Part shown: positions 1 to 29,457 of the stretch, one piece after another | Layout: every line of letters starts with the position of its first letter | How positions within the stretch are numbered: the first letter of the stretch is position 1 | From: Rhea pennata | Taxonomy: Eukaryota > Chordata > Aves > Rheiformes > Rheidae | Assembly (NCBI RefSeq): GCF_028389875.1 | Contig: NC_084670.1 | Location: forward strand, 16,339,383 to 16,403,382 | Length of the DNA stretch: 64,000 bases | Direction of reading: 5' to 3' | Notes under the pieces: generated by a model | Told to the model about the DNA's origin: nothing | The model's input: the letters and a program-made list of their open reading frames with translations, nothing else | Databases searched by the model: none | Position numbers and translations under genes: made by a program

Positions 1-15710
<15,710 letters not shown>

Positions 15711-17865
15711 TAAGGAGTAAGAGGACAAGATGACATCAGGGCTCACATTGGGATCTTTGCACTCTGTTAACAGATGAGGTGGAGCTGAGACCGTCATATG
15801 TCAAAACAGTTACCTAGTTACTTCATTCCACAAAGCTGACTGAGGTCTTTATTGCCATCTTCCATGTGTGCGGTTTGCACCAACCCTTCTAACTAGGCAC
15901 AATTAAGCAAGCACTGTTTGTGCAGTAACACAGAATGCTAGACCACTTTCCTACTTAACTTTGGTTTCTGTCGTTCCTTTGTTTCTGTGTATTGTTCATT
16001 TTCCCCCTTTAAAATGAAGTAGTTTTTTACCCAAGAATGCTCCATTTTATTTTGAATAATGTATTTTTTGTGCGAGTGAAATGGAAGGTGTTGCGGCTAG
16101 TGTGATTTAGACTGAAGTGAAAGATAATTGTTGCTTCTAGTCTGTGCCAGCCAATAATTCTTGTCTGTCTTGTGTCTGATGCTACAATTTATAATAATTT
16201 TTTTAGTAGCTCAGACTAAATCTAGCCAACATTTTTAGCATTTTTGAAGGTAGTATTTATCGCCATATAAATGTCTGCTAAATTAACTTTAAAACATTTC
16301 TTCCTGGAGACTGACCAAAATCAGTAGAATCAATTGGACGGCTTAAGTAGGGGACAGTAGCTAGACCCCGTGCCTTGGTTTTCTAAATCCCTGCAGTTTT
16401 TGTCACTGCCTCCTTCCTTTGTATTCCCCACCTAGGCAGTAGGTAAATTACCGTAGCCAGACTGTACCATGGAGAGCTTACAGTCTCATGAGAGGGAATA
16501 ATTCCACCTGGTCTGGACTTTGGACCACGTTTAACCAAGTCAACTTACCAGCATCTCAGTTGGCAGGTATTAAATGGCTTTTTTAAAAACGAGAACCTTA
16601 AACTCTTAAAGGAAGTTTTGGTCAGTATTGTAGAGAATTAATCATTTTGATTCGCTTTTTTTTTTTTTTAATGCCAATGTTGGGGCTCCCAAAGTATTCC
16701 TTGTTTCAAGCCTTTTTAATAATAAATAAAAATAATAAATAAAAAGGCATCTGTTTCAAAAAAATAAAAATCAAAATGTGCTCTGCCATTAGCGATGAAA
16801 AAACAAACGGTTTAGCAAATGCAAACTCATGTTATGGATGCATTGCTGGATGAACACAGTTATTTTTTGTTAGCTGTTTAAAAGAGGTTATTGCCAAGTT
16901 TTTATTCTGGTATACTATATTAGTAAACCGAAGATGGAGTACTGCTACAATCATTTTCTGTTTAATTACAGCACTTCATTCACAAGGAAAAGAGACAAAG
17001 TTTAAAAACTGCCACAGCTGGGTTTATTTTAGTTGCATTGTGTCTTTATTTCTAACCTACTTTTTTCAGTCGAACAGAATGTATTGGTCACGCAGGTATA
17101 AGTATTTGGGCTTAATTAACATTTTGTATACTCTCACCAACTGACTTAAAAGATACTGCTACCATGTGCTAGCTTTGGGCACTTTTACACATTTATTTCA
17201 ACGTTAATAATCAGTGGCTCAGCACTTTTTTGGGAGTTGCTTTTAAACTTACTCATAGTAGTTTTATTTGTACACTTGATTCTGGCTATCTCAGTGACCT
17301 GTCTTAAAACAGCACATCTAAACAGTTTAAACTCGACTCGTATTTTATGATCAACTTACATGCATACAAGGATGAATTGTTTTTAATAAAACTGAGCTAT
17401 ATTGATACATAGCCACTGTATCTGTTTGAATGTCAGTGAAAATAAACTGCTGACATTACTTCCTTTTAGTCTGTATGACACTCCTTTAAGAAAAGCCTTT
17501 GTAGACATTTTACAAAACAATATGAAGTGTAACATCCAACATTCTGTATGTTTAGGTTGTTGAGCATTTTTGCACAACGTCATTAGGAGGCTGACACTGA
17601 ATGCAGTCTTTGTCCACCCATATTTACATATGTGCGAGAAAAGTATAAGATACTTTGCTGTAGCAAATTTTATGTAACAAAGATATATCGTCACATTAAT
17701 AAATTTAAAGAAATCCTTTGTATGAAAATGTTAAAATCTTTTGTATTTCATTTAGACCAAGGACATGCTGTTGTATGCTAGCTGTATGCGATAAATTCTA
17801 CAGTAACTTTGTTGTCGTTTATGAACTTTAAAAGATTTTAATAAATGCTGGAGATCACAATTTGA
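15711..17865 (+). other. PRKACB: PRKACB 3' untranslated region
   Basis: The region is AT-rich, has no sustained reading frame, and contains several ATTTA-type motifs. A cluster of AATAAA-like hexamers near 16725-16742 could give a shorter form. The best terminal signal is AATAAA at 17840-17845, followed by a T/G-rich stretch. The end near 17865 is inferred, and longer forms into the next kilobase cannot be excluded. Confidence 0.7.
17840..17845 (+). terminator. PRKACB: Probable PRKACB polyadenylation signal
   Basis: A canonical AATAAA is followed about 25 bases later by T-rich sequence with TG steps. It lies about 2.1 kb after the stop codon, a normal distance for this gene family. Confidence 0.6.
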
Positions 17866-20800
17866 TTCTGTTATGATTTTAATTTTCAATCATTACATTT
17901 ATAATATTCAGAGATTTTCTGTTTTGTAAAATACTGTAATCATTCATCTTGTGTGTACAATAAGACAAAAGTCTAGGAAATTGGTTCTGATGTGTGTGTC
18001 TGTTATCCAGATTAAATTTTACATGGGCATAAGTGGAAAAGTCATCTTAATTCCATGATATTATGCAATTTTTTAATTTTATGAAATCCTGTTAGAAAGT
18101 AAAATTCTTTTCCAATATGGCATAATAGACTTCAGTATGGAAATGAGATTGTATTTTGGAAAAGGAGAGGAAGTGTGCAGTTTCCAAGGCATTAGTGAGT
18201 ACATTTGATAATGTGAGTATTATTCAACCCTCTCATTTAAACACAATCATAAAAATATAACTACAGAATATTATGTTACTTGTATTTAATTTCAAAAATC
18301 CTTTTCACAATATGGAAAATTGTATATCTATGACAGTAGAGGCTTGTTAATTTTACACATTTGAGGAATTCAGTGTTGAACTATATGGTATATTTTAATT
18401 GTACTCTAGTTGTATGTAACTTTCATTTCCAACATAAAGGATTGTATCTCATTAAGTAAATTGCTTTTTTATTATCTTGTCAGTTGCATTAAAACCCTTA
18501 TTTTTAAATCCTTTAAAGTATTTTACTAATTTTTGCAAATAATTAGATGTTTTTAAGTGCTGCAATAGTGTGCAATATAGTAAACATTTATATACAGAAG
18601 TGCAAATTAAATTATGTACAACACTGCATGAAATATTGTGCTGCTTCTTTGTGAATCAGAATGTTGTATGATAATTTGTTGCATTCCACCATACACTGCA
18701 AATAGAGTTTGAAAGCAAGATGAAAAGATGAAATCTGTACTGCACATAATAGTTGGGACCCATTAAGCTTCACACTAACTAGGGTGTTTGAAGAACGTGG
18801 TATAGATTAAAGGCACTGTGAGAAGTCTGTAAGTTGGACTTAGACAATCAAGAGAAAATAAGATGATCATTATCTGCAATAACATTTGTCTTCATATTTT
18901 CACATTCAGACTTACTGTTTTTTATTAAAGATAATTGCCTGTTTTTAAATTGTCTGCAGATCCCTGCTGTACAAACCTTGTGCTGTGTCTCATTGTGCTG
19001 TGAAACAACTGATAGAAGTAAAGACTGTTAATAGTCTTGGCATTGTCTGTCTTGAGGCTTTTTCTGCAAGTGGTGTTCGGAGAGGCTTTGATATCTGCTG
19101 TCTGTAACGCAGCTCCTCCTTTTCCTGCCATGCGATCAGGGCTTCAGCCTCTTTGCTTACGCTGTTGTATGCCTACTGACTGTCGTTTTGTGTTTTACTT
19201 GGTTTCATAGTATAAATGCTATATTATATTTAAAGACTTTTGTACTTTTTCTAAAGATGATCTAAGCAACTGCAAAGAATTTTTCTCCAGTTTTGACCAC
19301 AATTCCTGTGCAAACACAGCATGTCAAGCAGCAGATATGAAGCTGTCATTCAGATCTGTTGTTCTTATGTCTTGCCACACTTACAGAGGAGAAACTGGTA
19401 AAATGATGATTCCATTCTCAAACTGGGATGTGGATAGCTGATCTGGATGTTTGATCAAAGGGAAAAGGGGAAAAAAAAATCAATTGCCAGCATTGCTATA
19501 CAAGGGAGTCTTGCATGACATTCTAAAAATGTTTTGATTTGACAGCTTGAGCAATCAGCTGATTTAAGGTTTCTGACATAAGGGGTAAAATATAAGGGTC
19601 CAATGTCAGGCTGGGCAATGGTTGCTTCCAGCAGGAGGGCTGGCAGTTCCACAAGGATGTGTAAATGCCTGTAGATAGTAAACACTTCTTTTCATATATG
19701 AGAGTTAGGTGAAAGGTGAGGGGGGGGGGGTTTGGTTTTAATGAGGACAAGATAGCCATCTCAGGGTGAGATAACGCTCTCTGAAGATCGCTTCCCTTTC
19801 CCATTTTAGAGGTTGAGAGTGAATGAATAAAGGGCTGAATTAAACTTGAGGGCTGTTAACATTTCTACCCTTTGCTGGGGTTTTTTCTTTCTTCTTTTCT
19901 GGACTCCAAAAAAGGTACGTCTGCCTGAAAGAAACTTGCGTATCTTCAAAATGCAGTATATTCTTATGATTTACTGCTCCAGAAAGCTCCTACCGAAGTG
20001 GCCTTAACAGGAACCTAAGGATGCTGTGAAATCATTTGGATGAGTTCCCAAAACATTATTTCTAAGCTAGTAAAATTATTTTTAAAAACTTACAATCTGG
20101 ATGTCCTGTTCCCTCTGTCAGAGTCAAATACAAATTATTTGCAAAAATAATTTCTAAAAATTGTGTTCACTTGGCTCTTTAAATTTCAAAGGCAACGTAT
20201 TTGTGATGTACATTTGCATTAGCTCGTGGTTGGTGAAGCATGTCAGAAAAAACTTGCACATCCCTTATTAGTGCACAGCAGTAAGATTTTGATAGATAAC
20301 ACAGTAACTAGGTACTAGCAATCAAGCATCTAATTTCAAATTCTGCTCTTTGCGTTGAGAAACAGCCTGAGAATGTCTAAGGACAAAACAGAGAAAACGG
20401 TCTAACACACGGACACGGTTGCTGCACAAAAGCTTTCTTTAGGACGTAACGTTCTGTTTGGAAGAAGCCGAGAGGCCAGCGATCTGCTCCCAAACATAAA
20501 CGGCCACAGTAGCAGATGTTCTCCTTTGCTGGGAGACAAAGGTCAGATGCTTTTCCTCCTTTGCCTTCGCTTCCAAGATTCTGTGGAAGATTCAACAGGA
20601 CACAGTCTCAGGTACGTTTACTCCAATGGAACAAAATTTTAACGCTTGGTGTGTGGTGCAATATGACTTTCTATGACAGTGTCCAGTCAATTTAAAAAAA
20701 AAATTAAGAATACTGTTGATTATAGCAATAAAGAGAAAACAGGAACGATGGAAAAGCTTGGTGTATTCCTTCTCCTCACCCCCCACCCTTCCCAACATTT

Positions 20801-22924
20801 GATGCAGGAGGTAAAGAAGTTTTACTGCATCAGCAGTAACTCAGCAGGTCATTTAATGCTCGTTCCAGCTGACACACGTAACATAAGCCTGTTGATTGAA
20901 GAGTCAGCAATGCAACGTAGGAGCATGTTGGATACTTTCACAGACTTGAGTGTCTGCAATAGGTCACTTAAAATCAAGAATTTTTAAGTAAAGGTGAGGT
21001 TGAGGACTGATGCTGTACTGTTTTTTTGCCATACTGGTTTCCAGTGAGGCCATTTAGCTTTGCCAAGTCAGTACTTTTTCATTTAATGGAAATCATTCCC
21101 ACTTAATGCTACATGTAGAGAAATGTTTAGGTGAAAGGAGCAGCAGGTTTTTAGGTGAGTGGCGAGCAGGATACCTGTGATTTCTCCATGCTTTCTTCAA
21201 GACCCTCCTGCCTATGCCAGTGTGGTGGCTATCGAAATGTTGGTGATAAGAATTTAAAATAAAGCAATTTACCTTACTAAAAACTTGGGCTCAGATAGTA
21301 TCCTTTAAAATATTGATGGATTCAGAGACAGAGCTATTTCCACCACCTTTGTACCTTGTCAGAAACACGGAGAGCCTTCTGTAAAATCTACTTGTGGTAG
21401 CCTGGTTTGAATCACGGGTCTTTGATTTTTAGATGTCTTTTGTTCATGTACACAAAAAGCACCTGAGAGGCTGGATCTTTCTCCTTTCTCAGAAAAAGTT
21501 AACTTTATATCCAAAACTAGAGGCTTTTTTCAATTGCTTTCTTTGCTGTAAGATTTTAAATATTAAAAAGTGGTGAAATTAAAGCATTTGTATTATGTAA
21601 ACATCTTGTAAATAGAGAATATTTTAAATGACTTACAAAGTAACTGCATCCTATAGTGTATATATCCTTTCTAAATATGTTGATAAACCTTTGTGGAAAG
21701 GAATCTTGTATAACTTAAATGCATTCAATAATCCTACTCCTATCTTAACCACCTCTTTAGAAAGATGCTATCACGATTTTGTGTGTGCTTTTCACTTTCC
21801 TTGTGTCACTCTAGAAATTTATTCCTTTTCTTTACCACTGCTCTCTGGTTATCATTAACCTTTTGAAATTCTTCTGCCATCGTGATAATATAATTAAAAA
21901 AAATAACTTTTCTTTTACAGTTAGCAGTGTATCAGGTTTGCAGAGCTGTATTGCAAGAACTATTTTCTATTGAATTTTCCTTGTTGTGTATCTATATTGA
22001 TACCTAGGATCTGTATATAGTTATGTAGGTAATTGTCAGTTCAGCAAAATGAATGCTTGATTAGAAAATCCTTTCAGTTTCTTTCTTTACAGTTTCTACT
22101 TGATGTGTTGTGTAAAGCAGCAATCTGAGAGTCAGGACTCTAATGACAGGAGGAGATGCTTTACTTAGCCAAGGGGTTACCTATCTGACAGGCACATTAA
22201 CTGATGATATTAAATATGTTAAAGTTGTCAGTTCATAGGAATTAGTTGTGCAAGATGTGACACTGTAATCAATATTCAGTCATTTCTCAAATGTAAAATA
22301 TCTCCCCTCTTTTTTTTTTTCCTGTCACCATAGTTTAGCATGTGTCCCCAGTAAGTATGTTCCCTTCATTCCCCATCTATCTCAGGATGTATTAAGAAGT
22401 TTACATCTGGCAGTGTTGCTTACTGGTGGGTAAAAAACTAAGGGGCGAGCTGAATGGTCACCTTAATAAAAATATTATGTTGCATCAGATACTGATGGAA
22501 GAATCAGTGTCTATATGATATAAGGGGAACATGTGTATATCGTAAGAATATGGTTGGTTAATGTCAGTACGTTAGTTCGCATCAGGAGTGCACTTCTGAG
22601 GTAAAATTCGCAGTCATTACCAGTTACTGTGAATGTAACTGACTGGTCTTGGAATTTATGAACCAGATTTCTTTTGGATGAAATTAAACTGGAGGTTGTG
22701 CTCCAGAAGGGCATCTAAGGTACTTCAAATGCTACCGGGCAGTCTGTCCATTGGGTCAGACTAGGGCTAATGCACGATAAACACCCTGAAAGATGTAATG
22801 TATGTGGATATTGGGTCAGTGATACTGTTTTGCTTTATAATTCCACTCCTGTGAGGCTATACTGCTTGCTAATGGAGACATAGCTGCACAGCTCTGCTTG
22901 CCCCAGCAAGCTTTTCTTTAAGAA

Positions 22925-23020
22925 AAGAGAGAGGGAGAGGGGAAGAGAGAGAGAAGGAGAGGGAGAGGGGGAGAGAGAGAGAGGAGGAGAGGGAGAGGGG
23001 GAGAGAGAGAGAGAGAGGGA
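22925..23020. repeat. Purine-only GA minisatellite, about three 30-bp units
   Basis: A pure A/G strand in which the phrase aggagagggagaggg recurs at 22955 and 22985, with a diverged copy starting about 22925. This gives a period of 30 bases. The reverse strand would read as a serine/proline/leucine repeat, which is a by-product of composition. Confidence 0.85.
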
Positions 23021-24376
23021 GGAGCAGTTACACCCTCTTATATTTAATGGGGCCATAACCCAAATATATTTTGCTGCTTTTTATCCTGGTAACTGAAGAA
23101 ATGAAATCCTATCGTGCTGTCATTGGTACATTTGATGTACCCACCACAAAGGCAATTTACACAAGATATGAATGCTCTTCCTGCTTCCAAGATCAGGATG
23201 ACACTGTGGAAAGGTTTCTCACAGCCTTTAATGCCTTAGAATACCTCAGTGCTGTGTCGCAGAGCTCTGTAACACCCCAGGTACACCTAGCCAGAAAATG
23301 CATGGTGCATTTGAGACTGCTGCCTGCCAGATTCTGCAGTCCAGCACACGTAAGGTGCCTGAGGAGGCAGCTATAGATGGCACAGTGGTGAATATGTCGG
23401 GGTGGCAGCAGCCATGGGGAGGTCTGCCAGCTCCATAGGCAAGGCCATGTTCAGTGCCATAGGACCTCGCTGTTCATAGTTGGAAGAGCCTGTCTGTTAT
23501 CACGAAATACTCTGTAAGAATGAGCTCTTATTGGATTAGCCAAGTTTGAAGAACTGGAGCTTTCCTAAATGCAGCTAGTGATTACATGAAATCCATCTTC
23601 AGGTAATACAACAACAACAACAAAAAAAACCTATCTTAGTAACAGTGTGTGGCTCAGCCCTTCTTTATGGGATTGTTCACCACAGTGTGACGGAGAGGAA
23701 CACTATTTCATTTGTGCCACTTTCAGTCCTTACAGCCCAAAGGAGAGTTGTCTCATTGATTTACAGTGAAGATCGTGAAGTCCTATTTACAGATGATGAA
23801 TATCTCAAGCAAGACATCGCTCATTTACAATACAGTGTGAACCATTTCAGATGAGATGGAATATAATACAGTCAGATGCCTTCACCTTTCTGCTCTGGTA
23901 AGTCCATCATTGCACATTCCTCCCTAACTTTTTGAATCAACAGAAGTAAACTTGCAGTTGCCATCATAAGAGGTAGGAATTTGTTGAACTTAAGTGAACA
24001 AGTCAGTTCAGTTTTTCTGATTACGTGCTCTCACACATTGGTCAAGGAAATGCATTTCCTTCTTGAGGTCTTGAGTGAAAATTCAAGTATGTTCACTCCT
24101 TGCTATCAACAGAAAAACGGGTTTATGGAGACTTTACCAGAGAGTGTGTATTTCCATCAGGCCAGATTGCAGACATCAAAACTGTGCAGATGGCTTTTAT
24201 TTAAACAAATGAAAATGTCACACAGGAAGAAATTTGAGCATGAAAGAAATGATTTGGTTCTGTAACAGGAGACTATACGGAAGTGAACAGCTAACATTTG
24301 CTGTGGGCTAATGGATAGAGCGTTGGGGAACAGACAGTATGAATGTAGAAATGGAAATCTGGACAACAATTTCAGT

Positions 24377-24523
24377 TTATATATACATATATACACACAC
24401 ACACATATCTACATACACACACACACACACATAGCACGTATGTAGTATAATATATACCATATATAGTACGTATTATATATATAGTATATACTATATATAA
24501 TAATATTTTGTATATATAATATG
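24377..24523. repeat. Compound TA/CA microsatellite
   Basis: Runs of atatac, acacacac and then tatatatagtata-type words. The second half is rich in self-complementary TA palindromes. Confidence 0.85.
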
Positions 24524-27500
24524 TCTCAGGAAAGCCCCTCATTTCCTTCCTTATTTATTCTGTTGTATCTATTCTGAGCAAATGAAATCTTAAGTTTAAG
24601 AAGCTGCTTTTAGCAGGAAGCTATCAAGTGTGACTAGTTAATTATTCATATATGTGAAATGTAAAATAGGCAAGGAATGTTATATCACCATTTAGTAACT
24701 AAGGGCTGGAATTCTCTTCTCTGTGCACAGCATATAGTTTTGAACTCTTTGGGAAAACTTTATTTGCATCAAGCAGTCTACTCGCTGTCCTGCCCGGGCT
24801 TTGGCAGAGGGCAATTCCAGATCAATCTCTGTCTGTTTCAAACTGTTTGAGCGTTGTTTCCTGTGTCTTATATTTCTGGACTGGGACTTTTTTGAAGCTG
24901 TCATAGTGCTAACTCTGTTAGCAGGAGCAGAGAGGTACTCCATAAGGCCAAATCCACCCATACCTTCTTCATTTGAGAAAGGTATTTCATAGCCTGGCTG
25001 TCAGGTGCAAAGTACATTACCTGCTAAGAGAATTGTAGAAAATACTGGGGGGAAAAATAACTCCTAGTGGTAATATAAATTAGTTAGTCTTTTTTTTTCG
25101 TATAAACCACACAAGGAAACATCATTTGAAATATCAAAACGAATGCCTTTCTACTCTTTCTACACCAAACAAGTTCAGTAGCTCTTCTTGAGCAAGTACT
25201 GCTACCCAAATTTATGTTTTGGGGCTTTGGTAGTATTATGTCCAAAGTTATTAAACTGGTCTTACTTCTGCCACTGCTTATTAACTAGCAAAACTCAACT
25301 CTGACTTCTCTTGAGCTTTGTTATTATGCTCTAAATTACTTCAAAAACCTGTAAACTAAAATGAATCATGGGTCCACCTTACACTGGTCTCTCTGTAACA
25401 AAATGCCGCAATTGCACTCGTTTGCCAGTAGATGGCATATTTGTATGGTGTGGATCAGTATACACAAGAAACAGCTACAGTACTGTAGAGCTTGTATGCT
25501 GTGTAGTACTCTGTAGCTTTTGCCTTTAAATACTTTTATAATTAACTGTTAATTAATTCTTGTAGTTCTTTTTTTTACTGTTTTTGTATCAGTTTTTAAT
25601 ACAACTATAAAAGAAATGCTTGACACTAATTTGAACAGAAGTATTTTTCATACTATGTACAGAAGTTGCACTAAAAAGTCCCTAACTGATAAATCCTGTT
25701 TTAATTAGAGGCTAGGATCAATTTTCTTCTGTTTTAATAACACACTATCCATTTCTGTACTATGTGTACTTGAAAGTTCAGAAAACTAGGGAGTTTAACC
25801 AAAACCAAAGACTTCTTGTGAAAAATTCATTGAAAAGTGCCTCTAAGGTGGACGATTAAATAGATAGTATTTATAATTGAGAGGATATATATCTTCTAGA
25901 GAGTTGGATGCTGATCAAATTTAGGTGCAGCTCTATCTGGTTATATAACTATAGCAATAGTGTTTACAGGCAAAATTTGTTGTCCAGTATTTTTCTGAAT
26001 GATGTGACCACAAGAGCAACTGTAAAGAAGGTAAAATGTTAGAGTAAATGTGTTATTGAGAGCATCTCTGATCAAAGCCATATCAGCCAATTCACAGCTG
26101 AGCATTTTTCATTTTTGATTTCCTTTTCACATTAGGACAGGACGAATGTATACATTTTTAAAAGTTCATGACATTTATAAACTTACTGCATAACTTTTGA
26201 ATGTCACGTCTGATCATGCTCACGTTTGAACATGTGTTTGGTTTTTTGTTTTATATCAAAGGACAGACAAGAGAGGAAACAAGGTTGCCTTCTAATGTGT
26301 AACTGGAACATTTACCCAGCTGTGAGAATGGTTCCTTTCTTGAAATCAAGGTGCTGCTTTTTTGCAATCACTGTTTGCCAAGCCACACATGCATCCTTTG
26401 ATCTTCCGTATCTCCACCTAACGTGTAGGGTTGTCATGTTTTCTTTTTGTTTCCTCATAGTCCAATGTCTATGGAGCTAGGTGAGAGAGAAGAGAGAGTC
26501 CATAGACGTCCCTGACACCAGTGTCTCAGAATTGCAGAAAATACCTTTCAACGTTGCTTTCTATGCGCTGAGGAGTAGCATCCTCTCTAGCTGATCAATA
26601 GGATAAACACATTATTCTGGTCTTCCACACTCAGTATTGGCTCTGGCTGTATCAGGTTATATCAAAACTGTAATCTATTAAGAAGATGCCAGGGGGTACT
26701 AGGACATGCTTTACAAATCTTGCAAATCAGGATGTTTCTGAAGCAGGCTAATGCTGCCTGCAGTGTACTGGACATTTGGTGGAAAAACTTAATCACCCTA
26801 GGAAATCACTGAATGATCCACCTGAATATCAATGAAATATGATTGCTTTAGCTGTTCACCCTCATATATGGCAAAAGCTAACAAAGCTGCAGATCTTTTA
26901 AGGGCTTGCATCTGTCCAAGTGTTGTGCAAAGCTCTGTGCATACTCAGAATATTTCTTTAGAAGAAAACCATAAAGGGATTGACTGTTTCAGATGGACTT
27001 CTGCTACCAGGATGAGCCTCAGTGCCTCTTTTCCTTACTGAAACTACACAAGGTCCTGTATCTTACTGATTTCGACTTCTAAGTCAAAGCATCTTGATGG
27101 GAAAGTGATACAAGAATGTTTCAATAATGCTTTTAAGGGAAAATCTACAGCACTTGGAAAGCCTGTGTTAGGATCCAAGAGAAATTTTAGCAAGCACATA
27201 AGGAAAAGGCTCTTAATGAATGTCTCCAGGTTGAAAAAAAAGAAGAGCTAAACCCAAATGGTCTGGAGCATTTTGCTGCTGAAAGATGGCTACTGAGGAA
27301 AATAAATGTCTGTCCTACCTATGGCAAAAATTGGGTATAAATTAGAATCTTTAGGAATAAGACCTCTTTCTATCATGAATTATTTTGGGTTGTCCCTACA
27401 GGAAGTATTTTCCAGCTTGTGAATCGAGTACCTGTGGCAGGTGTTCTCTCTACCCAAGTGGGGTCTCTTCTGCTTCGTGGAAAGATGCTCCATGACTACT

Positions 27501-29404
27501 GTGCAGACTTGTAGGTGTATGTGCTTTCACAGGGTATTTTACTGGCTCAGTTCTGAAGTACAGTGTCCAGGGAAGTAAAAGCTCATATGCAAGACTGGCC
27601 AGATACCTGCAGTAAATTTTGCAGTCAGGCTTGTCTTGTTATTAAAGGGATGACAGCCTTGCCACTGCAAACATTATCTTGAGAATGAGAAGGATCAACA
27701 GAAGTGCGTGGAGCTGACTAAGACCACTGCAGGGGAAAACTGTCCAGTAGGAATCTTATGTTTCTGCTTCCGTTGCAGCTAATGGATTTGTAACTTACAT
27801 TGTCAGTACTAGTCACCAAGTGAATTATTCGGTCTCCTTTGTTTCAGAATTAGGATTTTAATGGCTTTCCGGTGATTATTCATTATTGATTATGGTGTTG
27901 CTGCTCAAAAAGCCACCAAAGCATTGTTGATAGCCAGAAGGAGGAGTCTGTAAGATCAGTCTCGGCTGGGATCATTCCTCTTAGAACACACAACTTACCA
28001 GCAAAGTGAAGGAAAAACCTAGCACCAATATGTTGATGGAGTCTTTAAAATACAGATGAAATTTCTGATTGCTTTTATTGACTGTTTCTCCTCCTGCCTA
28101 TCACTAGTTTTGTGGTTTTGTGTGTACAAGCATGTTGAACATTTTCATTCGCTTCATTTCATATAGTCAAGCTGCTACCTTTTCAGATTTCCCACAAATT
28201 TAACAGCTATTTCACTGGGTTATCTCTGACCTATATTTATATAAAAGATTTTATTAAGCTGTATTCTGTTTTACACTGTTGGTCTCTCATACGAATATTT
28301 TAAAAAACTTCTTGCTACATTATCACTAGCTAGGCAAATAGCAGTTCTTACTGGTAGTATGGGCAGAATAAATTGTACAATTTATGAATTGTACAAATAC
28401 AATTTTTTGAAATATAAGTTTAAGATAACTAGGGTTTAAATCTGGACAGTAGCTTTATTAAATATGGGACAAATTACCATAATAACAACGAGCAGAGCAA
28501 AATAAGTAGGGCAGGAAATTCTAAGTGAAGTGGATATAATTCAAATGCAAGGAAGATTTGCTTAAGTAGTTCAGTCTGGGAAACCACAGGAAAAAAGAGC
28601 AGAAACCTATCGCTGCCCTTGCATTGTAGTAAGTTTCTGTACACATTCATTTTTAGCCTGATATGAAGAAGGTGCAATTCTGGTCATTTTATTGGAGATT
28701 CATATGTTCTCAAAGAGACTAAATATTGCTTGTTGTTTGAAAAGGATCTTAACATACTAAAGACAGGCATTTGAAGAATGGGCTCATAAACTGCGAGGAC
28801 AGAGTTAAAAAGCTCTAACTCAGTGAAAGGACAAGCCTTTTATAATGCTGCATCACACAGCAGCCAGCGGGAGCACAGTTTCCGAAAGAGAAGCCAGTTG
28901 TAAATCCCCCAAGGCGCAGCTAGTGGAAGTGCGAGACCTTTATTAGAAAGCACCCAAAAGCCAATACTCCTTGTCCATCTCTAAGAATGCTCCAGTTCAA
29001 TATAGTAACAAAACCAGTACAAAACAGGAAAAGCAGACTATGTAACTTAACACAATTGTCTATTTCAACCTCCTCCTACCCATTATTTTTCTTTTACAAT
29101 TTAAAGACCTGTAAAAAGGAGGTTCTTACTGATGCCTGCTCAACTTTGTTTCCATTGAAATTCATGCGATGTGAATAAAAACAATCAACAAGTTCTGAGG
29201 GACCCTCCACCAAGCCAAAACGGGGGCTGTGCCCTCCTGTCAATTACTGTCCTGTCAGTCAGCCCCAGTGATGCTCCTCCCCACCAGCCTTGCAGCAAGG
29301 GGAGCTGTGTTGCTGATTCAGCACTCTGCACCTGCAGAGCTTTTAACCCTCTGATTCTAAACGACAGAGCTCTTGCAAGACTTCCTGCACCCCTATGGGA
29401 TCTT

Positions 29405-29421
29405 TTTATTATTATTATTAT

Positions 29422-29456
<35 letters not shown>
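29405..29456. repeat. (ATT)n followed by a 34-base poly-A tract
   Basis: About five ATT units lead directly into an uninterrupted A run at 29423-29456. No retrogene body was recognised upstream, so I treat it as a simple repeat. Confidence 0.85.

Positions 29457-29457
<1 letters not shown>

Noticed and set aside
27402-27513. Exon-like open segment after a tccctacag acceptor
   Set aside because: Only about 37 codons, ends in a stop, no family match and no partner exons.
29423-29456. Poly-A tail of a processed pseudogene
   Set aside because: I found no intronless gene copy upstream, and an ATT microsatellite leads directly into the tract.
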